Positions 11,346-23,852 of a stretch of DNA of 64,000 nucleotides are shown piece after piece. Position 1 is the first letter of the stretch, and every line of letters starts with the position of its first letter. A program made the translations under genes and the position numbers. Where the stretch lies: NCBI RefSeq assembly GCF_030272615.1, contig NC_081406.1, forward strand, positions 115,103,783 to 115,167,782, read 5' to 3'. The notes beneath the pieces are model-generated. The model had not been told where the DNA came from, made no database searches, and worked only from the letters and a program-made list of their open reading frames with translations. This DNA comes from Cryptomeria japonica (taxonomy: Eukaryota; Streptophyta; Pinopsida; Cupressales; Cupressaceae).

Positions 11346-13413
11346 ATCTTCTTGTTCCTGCATAACTTTGCTATGTGTCCAAATTCTTAACAGTTATAGC
11401 ATTTTATATTTTCATTAAAGAAAACATCTTTAAAATTATTGTAGGGTACTGGTTTGTTCTTCATGCAATCAAAACTCTTATGTCCATATCCATTGCATTG
11501 ATAGTAGACATTATCCATATCCCAGAGTGCATTAAATGAATTTATACTTTCATAATTCATAGAAGGCTTATTGTTTAACCTTCAGTCAACTATTTTGCAC
11601 CCAAACTTATTACACCGGTAACAATAACCATGAAAGTTTGATACATACTGGTTAGGTTGTCATGGTCCTACATGGAACTGCCTCATTGGGTGTCTTCCAT
11701 TCATGTTGTTGAATCTAGTGAATCCTTCTCGATCAATTATGGAATTCCTCCTTGGGTCTGCATATTTATGCATGAAATATGGTCTCGTGTTCATTCCTAT
11801 GTACTGGTTTGGATGTTGATTTCCAACAACATTTGCATATGTCTTTTTGCCAGTATCCTTTCCTATAGTGAATGTCTTCTTTTCTTCACCTTCAATTGAA
11901 GAGTTGAACATTATCTCTTTGTCAGATTTACCTTTGTGGGTTGAACGTTGACCAACTTCAAAGCCTAAACCTCCAGTGTCTTTGGATTGCTTTTGTTTTC
12001 TCAACATCTTAAATCCAAAGCCTCAATGCTTCCTTCATACTTACTTCTTGTTTTTATTTCTTCCTTCCTTTCTTCAAGCTCCTTTCTGAGCTTTAGTATT
12101 TCTACTTCCAGCTCTTGATGTTCCTTTTCTTTCTTTTTCTAATCAAGAGTTGTAGCTTCACCAATCCTCTTAGTTTCTTCTAGCTGTAGTTTTAAGTTAG
12201 ATATGATTTGACCAGATTCTTCCAGAGACTGCTTCAGGAGATCTTGTTCATCTACTGCAACAAGCTTAACCCTCTTGAGTTCCCTTCTTGTTTTACTCAA
12301 TTCTTCAAGTGCACTGATAAGTTCACTTTCCAAATCTACTTCAGCCTCAATATCCTCTTCATCCTCATCTTCATTAGTAGGTCTGTCAAGTGCCATGAAG
12401 AGGTTTACTTTTTTGTCGTTCTCATGGTCATCATCTTTCGAAGAATCTTTATCATCTATTGTGTCATCCTTAATGGTATATAGGTTGTTTTGGTTCCGGT
12501 AGCCTCTTCTTTCCCCTTGGTAGTCATTCCTATCTCTGTCTTTATCGGAAGATCTCGTGAACTCTCTTGACTCATTTCCACCAGCTTCTTTGTGAGGACA
12601 ACTTGCAGCGAAATGTCCTACCTTCCCATAGTTGAAGCATTTAAGCAGTATCTTTCCCTTGTATCGGCCAGATCCTTTTTTAAGCTTCCTGACAAAGTTT
12701 TCTACTTTAGCATCAGAGTCTTCACTAGATTATTTATGAGTAATAGCTTCTTTTCCCTTTTTGGTGATGTTGAATGCTACCTCTTTCCTTGTGGAAGTTT
12801 CACCAGTTGTTCTAATCTCAGAGGCTTTCAGGGAGCTGAATAGTTCATCCATTGTAAAAGTCTTTAGATCCTTTGCTTCTTCTATGGCTGACACCTTAAT
12901 ATCATATTTGGGAGTGAGAGATCTAAGTATCTTTTTGACAAGATTCTCATCTGTGATCTCTTCTCCAAGTCCTCTAATAGTGTTCACAGTTTCATCAAAT
13001 CTGTGAAGATAGTCTGCAATCTTTTCATCATCTTTCATCTTGATGCTTTCAAGTTGGCTTCTCAGCATTTGCATCTTGGCTTCTTTGACCTTTGCATCTC
13101 CCTCAAACAACCTCTACAATTTTTCCCATGTCTCCTTTGCTAAGACACAGTGCATGACTTTGACAAATTCATTATAGGATAGTCCACTCAAGATGGCATG
13201 TTTTGCCTTTGCATTGTTCTCATACTCCCTTTTTGCATCTGGATCAGTGGGAGGAGCATTGGGAATGGCATACCCATTCCTGACCGACATCCACACATCA
13301 AAACTAAGAGATGAAATATAGGTCTCCATTCTTCTACTCCAGAAGGCATAGTTGGATCCATCAAACATGGGGGATTTTGAGGAAGCAGACTCACTTCTTG
13401 CCATTGTGCTCAA
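11346..13413 (-). pseudogene. Element A gag: capsid-like domain, coiled coil, zinc knuckles
   Basis: Start chosen at the Met at 13413 (MSTMARSES), about 45 bases inside the primer site. Residues from about 15 (FDGSNYAFWSRRMETYI) to about 220 form the plant copia capsid domain (UBN2/DUF4219 type, including YLHRFDETVNTIRGLG). A first knuckle, CFNYGKVGHFAASC, has its second Cys changed to Tyr. An acidic and coiled-coil stretch follows (about 12100-12400, SELISALEELSKTRREL). Further knuckles between 11380 and 11640 are CYRCNKFGCKIVD (His lost), YYQCNGYGHKSFDC and CYNC-stop-EFGHIAKLC. There are several stops and frame changes. It packaged element RNA into particles. Confidence 0.88.
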
Positions 13414-13454
13414 GGTCTATAATCTACCCAAGGTTTGAAGATAACTTGGGAACT

Positions 13455-13470
13455 TATCTCTAATACCAAT
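13455..13470 (-). other. Primer binding site of element A
   Basis: Directly inside the 5' LTR the minus strand reads ATTGGTATTAGAG; plant copia elements normally have TGGTATCAGAGC, complementary to the initiator Met tRNA 3' end. One mismatch in the first eleven bases. Confidence 0.85.
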
Positions 13471-14782
13471 TGTTGAACATGGAATACCACTAAGGAGGGG
13501 GAGGGGGGTGAATCAGTGGTTCCTAAGTTTCTCCTTTTTGATGTAACTTGAGAATATTAGTTATTTACTTAATCACTTAAACAATCAAACCAGTAATGCA
13601 AGAAGGAAAGCTAAAGAGACCATGCACACACAAGTAACTCACAACACTAGATTTATGAGGAAAACCCAGTATGGGAAAAACCTCAATGAGAAAAGCTACT
13701 GAATTCTACTACTTCAATCTAGCCTCACAGGCAAAACATAGATTTACAAAGATTTTGGGCACCAACCCAAGGAGCACCAACCCCTGCACCAAGCTTCAAG
13801 TTGGTGATGTATATTGAAATACTATTTGAATACAATTAAGGCTTCTTGCTACAAATGAATCTTGCAACTCTTTAATCAAGTAACTCTCTGTTATCTTTCT
13901 CTCCCTTTTACACACAATCTCACAACACACTATGTTACACTAGGATGCTTCCTGCTTTGCTATACCTTACCAATTAGGCTCAACTGCTAGACTATGATAC
14001 CATCGGTAGAATCCTTTCACCGGTTTGCTTGCTCACTCACACTGCAACTTGCTTTGAACACCTTCTCAAGATTTTCACTTTGCTCGCTCTCCTTTCACTT
14101 TTCTCCTCAATCTTCACAGCATCAACAACTTTTCAGTCTGGAGCTCACATCTCTTATTAGGTGATTTCCTGCCAAAATACAATTCAAAATTTTGATGGTT
14201 AGGGTTTCCTCACCATCTACGAGGCAAACTAAATCCTGTTAGATCTTGCACGATCTGATCTTTCTTGATGTCTAGCTATTCATCTCTGCCATTTTTGTGC
14301 CTTCTAAAACATGTTTTCTAGAGAAGGAAAAAACACGATCTATTATTTCAACCTACAACTGTCAAACTGCTATTAATGCCTCTGTTGTCTCCTTCTCAAG
14401 GTATACTTTCAATCCGATATTCTTGCTTCGATCCAGGTGCCGATTCCTCCTTGATCTTCCTCTGTTACTCCTTTTTCCTTGAGCTGCAATTAGCCAGATG
14501 CAATCCCTTGATTTGTGGTTCCTTCATTAATGGTGATTATCAATTTCATCTACCTTATTGATGAAGCTTCACCAACCACAACAACCTTGCCACCTTTGCT
14601 CCACATGGCATCACGCTGATTAAGACATGGCCTACCAACATGCAATCAGTTTGAAAAACACATATCGATAAGACCCTTGACTAGTAGAGTGTTCTCCTTA
14701 TGTTAACCAGTAGAGCATCCAATACCGGTTGCATATCTTCACTGGTTGACATCAATGACAACTTAGTGCCAAAATGCCAACA
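13471..14782 (-). repeat. 5' LTR of element A
   Basis: A 1312-base copy of 6737-8028, from TGTTGAACATGG to ATGCCAACA on the + strand, next to the primer site. It would have carried the promoter and polyadenylation signal for A, but I could not assign a TATA box with confidence. Confidence 0.92.
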
Positions 14783-14787
14783 CACAT
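14783..14787. other. Target-site duplication CACAT, right of A
   Basis: Exact repeat of 6732-6736 beside the A LTR end. Confidence 0.9.
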
Positions 14788-14897
14788 GTCTTCTCTTGTC
14801 TTTGTGTTATGCATGACTACTGCCTACTTCACTACAACCTCTTGGCATTTCTTGACATCAATGATAATACTACCAATAATCTCCCCCTTTGGCCTTG

Positions 14898-15300
14898 ATG
14901 TCAACACACTTGTAGACTATAGACCATTTCTCTATTTTCTCCCGCTTTAACAATAATGGCAAAGGGCAAAATGACCAACTGCTCATGTTCTCCCCCTTTT
15001 ATTTTCTATAGCAATGAATGGAACTTCCAATTTCAATCATGACACATCTACAATACATTAGAAATTTCCTTTACAACTTCTTGAAAGATATCCTATCTTC
15101 ATGTTGGTCTACCTCTATTTGTTGAACCATTATTACAATATAAAAAGTAGTGCCAATAGTGCTTATATAAAATGAAATGCAGAACTCCCCCTGAAAATAT
15201 GCAAGAGGTTCAAGGTAGAAAGTGTAGAACAATATGGTCCCCCTAAAATAGTGACTACACAAAAATGCTTAAGTGCTGAAGGTGGGTGGAAGAACACCCA
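14898..15300 (-). other. 3' noncoding region of B
   Basis: No gene. A second purine tract (minus AAAAGGGGGAG) lies at 14990-15000, with shorter AGGGGGA tracts near 15186 and 15240. Otherwise AT-rich without recognisable structure. Confidence 0.5.
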
Positions 15301-17513
15301 ATTTCTATCTCAGATATTCAAAGCTATCTTTAGGTAGGGGCTTAGTGAAAATGTTAGCAATGTAGTCACTGATGCACACATATTCAACTTTTACCTCTTT
15401 CTTTGCAACCTTTTCCCTAAGAAAATGATATTTGATTGAAATGTTCTCTGTCCTAGAATGCATGATAAAGTTCTTTGATATATTGATTGTACTTGAGTTG
15501 TCACACATGATGGAAATAGGATCTAAAAAATCTCCTTGAATTTCCTTCAGTGTCTGCTTCATCCATAACACTTGGGAGAAACATGTAGTACCTGCAATAT
15601 ACTGTTCTTCAGCAGTTGATAGTGAAATAGACTCTTGTTTCTTGCTATGCCATGATATGAACCTATCTCCAAGGAAGAAAGCTCCACCATTGGTGCTCTT
15701 CTTATCATCTACACATCCTACCCAAACAACATTAGTATAGGATTGCAAAGTGAAATCTCCTTTCTTTGGGTACCATAAGCCATAAGTAAGAGTTCTTTGC
15801 AGATACTTGAATATCCTCCTAACAACATTGACATGTGATTTCTTAGAAGCTTCTTGAAATATTGCAACCATGCACACAACTAGAACTATATCAGGCCTTG
15901 ATGTTGTAAGATATAATAGGCTTCCAATCATGGATCTATACAATGTTTAATCTACACTAGGTGACTCATCATCTTTTCTTAACTTGCATTCTATCACCAT
16001 GGGAGTACCAACTGGTTTGTTGTCCTCCATCTCAAATTTCTTCAACATGTCTTTAGAATACTTATTTTGAGAAATGAATATCCCCTTATTGTGTTGTGAT
16101 AATTGCAAACCAATAAAATTTGATAGCTCTCCAAGAATGGACATTTCAAACTCTGACTACATCTGATTACCAAATTCTTTGCATATAATATCTTTATTTC
16201 CTCCAAAGATGATGTCATCTACATATACCACAACTATGATTATGTGGTCCCCATCCACCTAAATGTACAAGTTGTTGTCAGTATTTCCCTTTTTGAATCC
16301 TTGTTGATGTAAGTACTTATCCAACCTAGAATACCATGCTCTAGGTGCTTGCTTTAGACCATATAATACTTTCTTCAATCTGCAAACAAATTTATCATCT
16401 TCATGTAGTTGAAACCCTTTAGGTTGTTCTATGTACACTTATTCCTCAAGATTACCAATTAAGAAATAAGATTTGACATCCATTTGGTATACCTTGTATA
16501 CTTTAATATAGATAATGCCAAGAACATTCTTATTACCTCAAGTCTTGCAATAAGTGTAAAAGTTTCTTCAATATCTATGCCCTCTACTTGAGCATATCCT
16601 TTTCATATAAGTATTTCCTTGTTCCTTACTACCTTGCCTTCTTCATTCATCTTGTTCCTGCAAATCCATTTAGTACAAATAACATTCTTGTTAGTAGGTC
16701 TAGGAGCCAATTCCCATGTTTTGTTCTTTTCAATCTGTTGTAGCTCTTCTTCCATAGCCTTCATCCACTTATCACTCTTGTTGGCTTCATCATATGTTCT
16801 AGGTTCCATCTTAGTCATATGGCAGAAATTTACTTTCTCATATTTCCTTGCTCTCCTTCTAGTTTGCACACCATCATTCTTGTTGCCAATAATCTGATCT
16901 CCAGGGTGATTCTTTTGCACATATCGGTTTGGAGCTTTGCTTGGTGTTTCTTCTTCATGTTCACTCTCATATTGATCTTCATCTTCAATATATGCTCCTT
17001 CAGTTTGAGTTATTGAGTTTTTCTTTCCTTTGTACATATCTTCATCAACTTTCACATGTACACTCTCAGTTACCTTCTTTAGTCTTTTGTTGAAACACTT
17101 ATAGGCCTTTTTGTGAGTAGAGTAGCCTAAGAAGATACCTTCATCACTTCTTGATTCAAAGATACCTAATCCATCCATCTTCATCTCTTTTGATGTAGCA
17201 TTTGTTGCTAAACACATTGAAATACTTGACTGAGGGTCTCTTATCATACCATAGTTCATAAGGTGTCATATTATTGTTCACCCTTAGTTGTACTCTATTT
17301 AAGGTGTATAGAGTTGTGTGAACTGCCTCTTTCTAATAAACATCAGTTATATTTGCTTCATTTAACATAGTTCTTGTTGTTTCCTTGACTATTCTATTTT
17401 TCCTTTCTATAATACCATTTTGTTGTGGTATCCTAGGGGCTGAATACTATCTTCTAATTCCATGTCCCTGACAATAGTCTTCAAACTCATTTGACGTAAA
17501 TTCTGATGAATAA
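15301..17513 (-). pseudogene. Element B pol: partial integrase, RT, RNase H
   Basis: RNase H with connection region is the longest intact piece (15305-15943): YRSMIGSLLYLT, GLWYPKKGDF, KSTNGGAFFLG, SWHSKKQESISLS and FTKPLPKDSFEYL. It has AEEQY where TEAEY is usual. Reverse transcriptase (about 15950-16600) retains VVVYVDDIIFGG. Integrase (about 16600-17513) has DEGIFLGYS and, unlike A and C, an uninterrupted PQQNG before the catalytic-Glu motif; upstream catalytic Asp positions are missing because the gene is cut at 17513. Several stops and frame shifts; inactive. Confidence 0.88.
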
Positions 17514-19073
17514 TGATGAACAGTTAGTACCAAACCGGTATTGAGAGGGGGGGGTGAATTAGTATAGACAAAAACTTTCCCTAAACCGCTTTGGCAGCAA
17601 AGACTGTACTCAATTGGTAAACAACATCACCGGTCTAAATCAGGGCACTACTAGTGACACACAGTGAGACTATGAAGGACCTAAACTGGTAACACTTAAA
17701 TCATCACACAACCTAATATCTTATATCCACTTCACCCATATACATACACAAGTAATTTACCATCAGAAATATAATAACTACTAGTTCAACATGAATTACC
17801 ACTTTGACATAAAACACTAAACCATCACATGAAAGGCATCACACATGACACACTAATTTTTCACATGGAAACCTAATTGAGAAAAACCACGGTGGGGATG
17901 AATACCCACAAGCTATTCTTGGAACTCTTAAAGTCTTCTCTATTAGGAGCCTAGTCCGGTTAAAGACTATTACAATAGGTTCTTCTAGGAACCGATCCTG
18001 TTAGGGATCACCCGGTTAAGGGATGGCTAAAATACCTGGTTAAGGATTAAACCCTGTTAAAGGTTACCTTGTTAGAGGATTTTAAAAACTCAATGACTTT
18101 GAGTCACCCTGTTAAAGGATTTACAACAAGCCGGTTAAGGCTACCCTGTTAAGGGATTTTCCAACTGTTGAAGTGGCTAGAGGTCAACAGGTATTACAAT
18201 GATCTGGTAACAGCACTCAATGCCAATGCAGATCCACTTTAGTTCCTTCCTTCTACAATCACACTTTGCAGGTATCTTCTCTCTTATCTGGTCTGGCAAG
18301 AATCACATATCTCTGCACTAGGATACACACACACAACATTTGCCAGCAACCTCAAAATGAAAAACAACATCGATCTTATAGGAAACAAATAGGTCAGTAG
18401 CATAAACCCTAAACCCTAAACATTTAGGTTAAGTAATTCAGTCGGTTCAATCCTGACCATTGAGTACATTGCATTGAATACAATAGTCTTGAACAGATCT
18501 CAAGACATTTTCCAACGTTCATTCTTCATCACTTCTTGGAGGCTGATAATGCATCACACGTTCTCCACTGTTTACAAAGACTTTGCACATTCCTGAGGTA
18601 GATAGGATCAATCTCCTTCATGCAAGATCCTTCGCATGCACAAGGTTGATGTGGCAACACGATCTGATCTTCATTACAATGCTAACTCATCACATGATGT
18701 CATCGGTTGAATCACATAGGCTTGGAACACTTCAACCGGAAACCCTGAAGTTGAGACTACCAACTGGTAGTCATGCCAAATGAAACCTTGATACAAAACT
18801 TCCATTTATTGGTTCTCATTTCAACATACTGGTTCACCTTGAACAAACATACTGCTTCACTTTTTCACAAATACCGGTTTACATCATCATACCGGTTCTC
18901 TTACTAGTTTTCTTACTACAACATACTGGTTCATACTTTAGCATATTGACATCAATGACAACATACAATATCATCATGTCATTATGCTCTTCACGTATGC
19001 CAACATCCACTTCATACTTTAACATATTGACATCAATCACAACATACAATATTGCTCTGCACATATGCCAACA
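17514..19073 (-). repeat. 3' LTR of element C
   Basis: On the + strand it begins near TGATGAACAGTTAG, has GAGAGGGGGGGGTGAATTAG close by, and ends CATATGCCAACA next to the polypurine tract. About 1.56 kb. An array of CCTGTTAAAGG/CCGGTTAAGG motifs occupies 17950-18160, and a double telobox-like AAACCCTAAACCCTAAAC lies near 18404-18421. Other open frames inside are chance. Confidence 0.82.
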
Positions 19074-19316
19074 ATCTCCCCCTTTGGCATTGATGGAAAT
19101 ATACAAAGATATCTCTCCACTTCACATCTTCTCCCCCAAAGTTGCAGATATCTTCTCTACATCACATCTTCTCCCCCTTTGACAACAATGTCAAAGTGGA
19201 GGCACAAGCTTCCCTGTTCCACTATGTTGCTCCCCTTGAGGAGTAGCATCCTTCAACACATCAATCCTGAAAAATATTTGACACTGCAATACCTGACTGA
19301 TGTGGAGCACATACCT
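19074..19316 (-). other. Polypurine tract and 3' noncoding region of C
   Basis: Minus-strand AATGCCAAAGGGGGAGAT abuts the LTR; further tracts lie at about 19124-19133 and 19171-19180. No gene. Confidence 0.75.
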
Positions 19317-21592
19317 TTAGCTCACCTCTTGAAGGGGCAGGACCCCTAATTCACCTCTTAAGTAGGTAAATGTAGCCTTTGGTAGAGGCTTGGTGAATAT
19401 GTCTGCTAACTGCTCCTTACTAGACAAATGTTCCAATACAATCTCTTTATTCTGAACTTTTTCCCTAAAGAAATGATACTTGAGCTCGAAGTGCTTGGTT
19501 CTAGCATGCAATACCAGATTTTTAGAGATATAGATAACACTTGTGTTATCATAAACTATACTTACTGGTTTAGATATAGGGACTTTGAAACCATTTAGTA
19601 CATGCTTCATCCAAATTGTCTGGGTACAGTTCATAAATGCTGCAACATACTCTGCTTCTGTTGTAGACTAAGAGATACAACTCTACTTCTTACTCATCCA
19701 TGAGACTAGTCTACCACCAAGAAAGAATGCACCACCAGTTGTGCTCTTCTGGTCGTCCACATTATAAGCCCAGTCAGCATCTATAAACACTTTCAGGTTG
19801 AAATCATTACTTTATGGATACCATAATCCATAGTCAATAGTTCCCCTCAAATATCTTAGAATCTGCTTGACTGCTAACAAGTGGGATTCTCTTGGGCTTT
19901 TCTGGAACCATGTAGTAATGCCCACTGCATGTGCAATGTCTGGTCTGTTATGTACTACATAGTGCAACTTACCAATCATTGATCGGTATTCCTTCTCATT
20001 TGCCAATGCTGAGTCATCCTCTTTTGATAATTTACAACCAGTCACCATCAGTGTACCAGCCGATTTACTATCTTCCATGCCAAAGGTATTTAACACCTCT
20101 TTGATATACTTGGATTGAGTGATAAAGATACCATATTTCATTTGTTGGATCTACAGTCCAATGAAAAATTTAATCTCTCCTAGTAGAGACATCTCAAATT
20201 CCTTCTTCATTTCTTCAGCAAACACATGGCTCATCTCATCATCTCCACCAAAGATTATGTCATCAACAAATACCTCACAAATTAGAATCTAATCTCCTTA
20301 TGACTTCAAATAGATATTGATATCTTCACTGGTTCTTTCATATCCAATCTTCATAAGATGGGAGTGGAGACGGTCATACCATGCTCTAGGTGCTTGCTTC
20401 AACCCATACAAGGCTTTATGTAGCCTACACACCATATCACTATCTTCAGATAAGGCAAACCCATCTAGTTGCTCTATATACACTTCCTCTTCAAGTATTC
20501 CATTCAGGAATGCAGATTTTACATCCATCTGATACACTTTGAATCCCTTGAAGGCTGCATAAGCAAGTAACATTCGAACTCCTTCTAGTCTAGCTATTGG
20601 AGCAAAGGTTTCTCCATAGTCTTCTCCTTCCTCTTGAGCATATCCTTTACATACTAACCTTGCTTTGTTTCTAGCCACTGAGCCATCTTCATTTAGTTTG
20701 TTTATGAAAAGCCATTTGGTGCCAATGACATTTTTGTGCTCAGGTCTGGGTACCAAAGGCCATGTACCATTATTTTCTATCTGATCAAATTCCTCTTCCA
20801 TAGCCTTGACCCAGTCTTCATCTTTGTGAGCGTCTTTAAATTTTTTAGGCTCAAACTCAGAGATCATGCAAGAATTCTCTCTGACTTTTCTTCTTGTAAG
20901 GATTCCTGCATCCTTATCTCCTATGATCTACTTTGGATCATGATTCAGATTTACATACCGAGGAATGATCTTGGTTGATTCCTCTTTCTTTTCTTCTTCA
21001 TTCTCATCTTCATCAGTATCAGCATTTGCATCTACCGGTGTAGGAACACTATTACTGGTACTTGGTTGTTTTGCAACCGATTCCCAGAAGGTTACAACCG
21101 ATTCATTTATTGCTTGTTCACTGCTGGTTTCCTCAATCTTCTCAAAGGTTTCATCAATTCTCACATTGATGCTTTCCACAATTCTCTGAGTCCTATTGTT
21201 AAAACACTTGAGAGCTTTTCTCTGGGTAGAATACCCTAGGAATATTCCCTCATCACATTTTGCATCAAACTTGCTCTGGTGTTCACTCCTCTTGATATAA
21301 CATGTGCTACCAAACACTCTAAAGTAGCTTACCACTGGTGTCTTACCGGTCCAATACTCAGAAGGAGTCTTATCCTTACCTTTCTTGATGAGTACCCAGT
21401 TCATTATGTAGACTGCAGTGCTCACCGCTTCTCTCCAAAAGGTGTGAGCAACCTTCCCTTGGATCAGCATTGTTCTGGCTACTTCAACTATAGTCTAGTT
21501 ATTCCTCTCTACTAGGCCATTCTGCTATGGAGTCTGGGGGGTAGACAGTTGCCTCTTGATGCCAATCTCTTCACAGTACTTGTTGAATTCAC
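19317..21592 (-). pseudogene. Element C pol: partial integrase, RT, RNase H
   Basis: RNase H with connection (19317-20290): YDNTSVIYISKN, FTKPLPKATFTYL, RYLRGTIDYGLWYP. Reverse transcriptase (20240-20870): ARLVCKGYAQEEGEDY, MDVKSAFLNGILEEEVYIEQ, ALYGLKQAPRAWYDRL, with FVDDIIFGG at the active site and frame breaks nearby. Integrase (20928-21592): RGEFNKYCEEIGI then TP-stop-QNGLVERNN, so the glutamine before the catalytic-Glu motif is TAG, exactly as in A. FRVFGSTCYIKR and DEGIFLGYS follow. The C-terminal linker is acidic (DTDEDENEEEKKEE). The coding region is among the better preserved of the window but still carries stops. Confidence 0.88.
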
Positions 21593-21593
21593 C

Positions 21594-22380
21594 GCGATTT
21601 GTGGAATGAACAAATTGGCGCATAGAATGATTTTTGAGTTCAAATTAGAGGGAAAGTTAGCACCAAGATTGAATAGATCTATATACATGTTTTTCATCAT
21701 GATTTTTTTTTTGTGTATTGTGGGATTTGTGAGTGAGCAGAGATTGAAAATTAGAGTAAGGTGAAGAATGAGCTAAGGGCAGAAGGGTTCCTTAATGAAT
21801 CAGTGAAGTCATCACTGAGAAAATATTGAAGTAGATACAAAGTGGATTTATTTGATAGAAAAGTATCATCATCAAATCAATGATTTGTTGCTTTCTAATC
21901 ATTGCAGCAAATTAAATCCCTTAACATGATGAACCTTAACCGGTTCTGTTTTTAAAATTTCCTAACAAGGTCGCTCCATGAAGGAAGTGTAAAATCCTTT
22001 TGCAAGGTGAATCCTAATAGATTATAAGGTATTCTTAACAGGATACCAGTCATCTTTAACAAGGTGATGTTTTCAAAAGGAATAGGATTGTAAGTTCTTA
22101 GCCAAACACTCTTTTTATTGCAGTAAAATAGATTGTGGGTTATCCCCACCATGGTTTTCTCCCTCTAACCGAGGGTTTCCATGTATAATTGCTACTGTTA
22201 TGTGATGTTTATTTGATGCATGCAAATCTCTTTCCTTCAATGTTCTTACCTTCATGATTAATGTAATATTTTAAATTAATTTAAAAAGGGTAGTTGTAGA
22301 CCGGTCAGTTTCGAATATTATTGTTTATAAATTGTTTTTACTGATTCACCCCCCCTCTTAGTCATTGGTTAATACCAACA
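21594..22380 (+). repeat. 5' LTR of E2, truncated
   Basis: Aligns with about 28534-29328 from GTGGAATGAACA to AATACCAACA. Contains CTTAACCGG/CCTAACAAGG/CTTAACAGGAT motifs (21913-22060) and TTCACCCCCCCTCTTAGT near the end. The missing 5' part would have begun TGTTGGCATC. Confidence 0.9.
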
Positions 22381-22382
22381 AT

Positions 22383-22394
22383 TGGTATCAAGGC
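22383..22394 (+). other. Primer binding site of E2
   Basis: TGGTATCAAGGC, two bases after the LTR end, against the usual TGGTATCAGAGC for initiator Met tRNA. Its position fixes the LTR border. Confidence 0.85.
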
Positions 22395-22437
22395 TTAGAT
22401 CCTCTGAAGAAAAGTTTAATAGCTTCAGGAAAATATC

Positions 22438-23852
22438 ATGGAAGAATATCGGTATCAGAAGTAGCGTGATGAAGCTAATGAGATGATTGCTTAGCTGAAG
22501 GATAGATTGAAAAAATCACTTGCTAAAAGGAAAGAACTCGCTCTACAACTTAATGGTAGTCAAGATATCATAGATCAAATATCTGAATAGAGTGGATCTG
22601 AGGAAGAAAAAGAGGCAGTCTTAGAGCTGATGGAAAAGTACAAGAAGCAGACTAAAGAAATCACAAATCTAAAAAGAGAGCATGAATGTCGGGCCCAGAG
22701 AATGACTGAAATATTACAAGCCAGGAGGATAGCAGAGCAAAGAAAGAGAAATGTAGAAGAAGTACAGTCAAAAGCTCAAAGAGACAAAAGGATTACTGAA
22801 GAATCCCTAAGAGAGAATAATGCAATCATCATTGAAAAGGATTAAGAAATACAGACTCTTACTCAAGAGAACATAGTCATGCAAGAGCATCTGCATGACA
22901 AAGTAGAGGAAAAGGAGAAGATGATGAAGAAGATTGAACAACTCAAAAATGAGTTGAAAGCTACAAATGAGAGAAATGAAATGATGAGAAAATTTAATGA
23001 AAGCTCTGAGAAGATAGATGAATAATTAAAAGCTCAGAGAACAATGGTGACAACAGGTCTTGGCTACTTTGGTACAGGTCCACAGGAAATAGGAGAATCA
23101 TCTAATCCCAAGAAGATGAAGGATGATAAAAGGGAAAAATTATGAATAAAAGGTATGAAGCTTTCTAAATCTTCTTGGAATTATTATGGTAAACTAGGTC
23201 ATAAGTCTGATGTCTGTAAATATCGATTGGTCAGTCACAAGAAGTCATTCACCTTTGATGGTTATTGCTATAACTATCACAAGTATGGACACACTACTTA
23301 TGAGTGTAAATCCTAATCAAGTAGCATGTCTAGTAGAAGAAACTTTAATGGATATTTCTTTACATGCAATAAATATGGACACAAAGTTGAAGAATGCATG
23401 TTCAAGATAAATGCATCAAGATCTCCACCCAAACTAGTTAGCCCTAATAGAAGGAGTAATTAGCTCAATGTCACATGTTCCACTTGTGGAAATTTTGGTC
23501 ATGATGCAACAAATTGCAAGATGAGAATGGGTAAGAGAAACAATGAAGGACCATGGAAAACAACTGGTATGGCATGTTTCATTTTACATAAGATCAATCA
23601 TTTAGCCAGAGAGTGCAGGAACCAATCCTATAACCGGTCTGAAGATATGAACTAGTTTGGCAAGAAGAAAGGGCCAAATGATTTGAAAGGAAAGAAGACA
23701 TTTAAAGAAGTGAATAATGAAATGAAAAAGATGTGGAATAAGAAGGAATCAAGCAAAGAAGGAGGGAAGCATTCTAAAACTAAGTCATCATCCACTAATG
23801 ATGATAGTTCTTCTTCAAACTACGCATACCGATGCCTAGGGGGAGCCTTTTA
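22438..23852 (+). pseudogene. E2 gag: coiled coil plus zinc knuckles, no capsid domain
   Basis: The ATG at 22438 (MEEYRYQK) is the first after the primer site. The first ~220 codons are a charged coiled coil (KRELALQL-type heptads, KKIEQLKNELK). Then come about five CCHC-like knuckles from 23180: NYYGKLGHKSDVC, CYNYHKYGHTTYEC, FFTCNKYGHKVEEC, CSTCGNFGHDATNC and CFILHKINHLAREC. Only the fourth keeps all ligands; others have single substitutions. The UBN2-type capsid domain that opens the A gag is absent, so this protein could bind RNA but probably not build particles alone. In-frame stops are mainly TAG, several where Gln would fit. The tail resembles that of E1 gag. Confidence 0.82.

Larger units (their letters stand above)
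6737..14782 (-). mobile_element. Element A: complete Ty1/copia retrotransposon
   Basis: An 8.05-kb insertion read on the minus strand: 5' LTR 13471-14782, primer site, gag, protease, integrase, reverse transcriptase, RNase H, polypurine tract, 3' LTR 6737-8028. The order integrase before reverse transcriptase defines the copia superfamily. It is flanked by CACAT on both sides. The LTRs differ by roughly one base in ten where I compared them, and gag-pol holds many stops and lost catalytic residues, so this is an old, inactive copy. It is the only element in the window with both ends and a verified duplication. Confidence 0.95.
14788..17513 (-). mobile_element. Element B: 3' part of a copia element
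   Basis: Minus strand. An LTR end (14788-14878, with TTGACATCAATGATAA and a degenerate terminus TACCAATA), a polypurine tract (14879-14897, minus AAAGGGGGAGAT), a 3' noncoding stretch and pol up to mid-integrase. The rest of its LTR was split off by insertion of A. Integrase is cut at about 17513, where the LTR of element C begins, so C most likely inserted into B. Confidence 0.75.
17514..21592 (-). mobile_element. Element C: copia element, 3' LTR and pol
   Basis: Minus strand. 3' LTR about 17514-19073, polypurine tract 19074-19090, RNase H, reverse transcriptase and most of integrase up to 21592. Sequence then switches abruptly to the + strand LTR of E2, so protease, gag and the 5' LTR of C are missing. 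The left LTR border lies in the integrase of B. Confidence 0.85.

Noticed and set aside
18404-18421. Telomere repeat tract
   Set aside because: Only about two AAACCCT units inside the LTR of C; a telobox-like motif at most, not a telomere or interstitial telomeric array.
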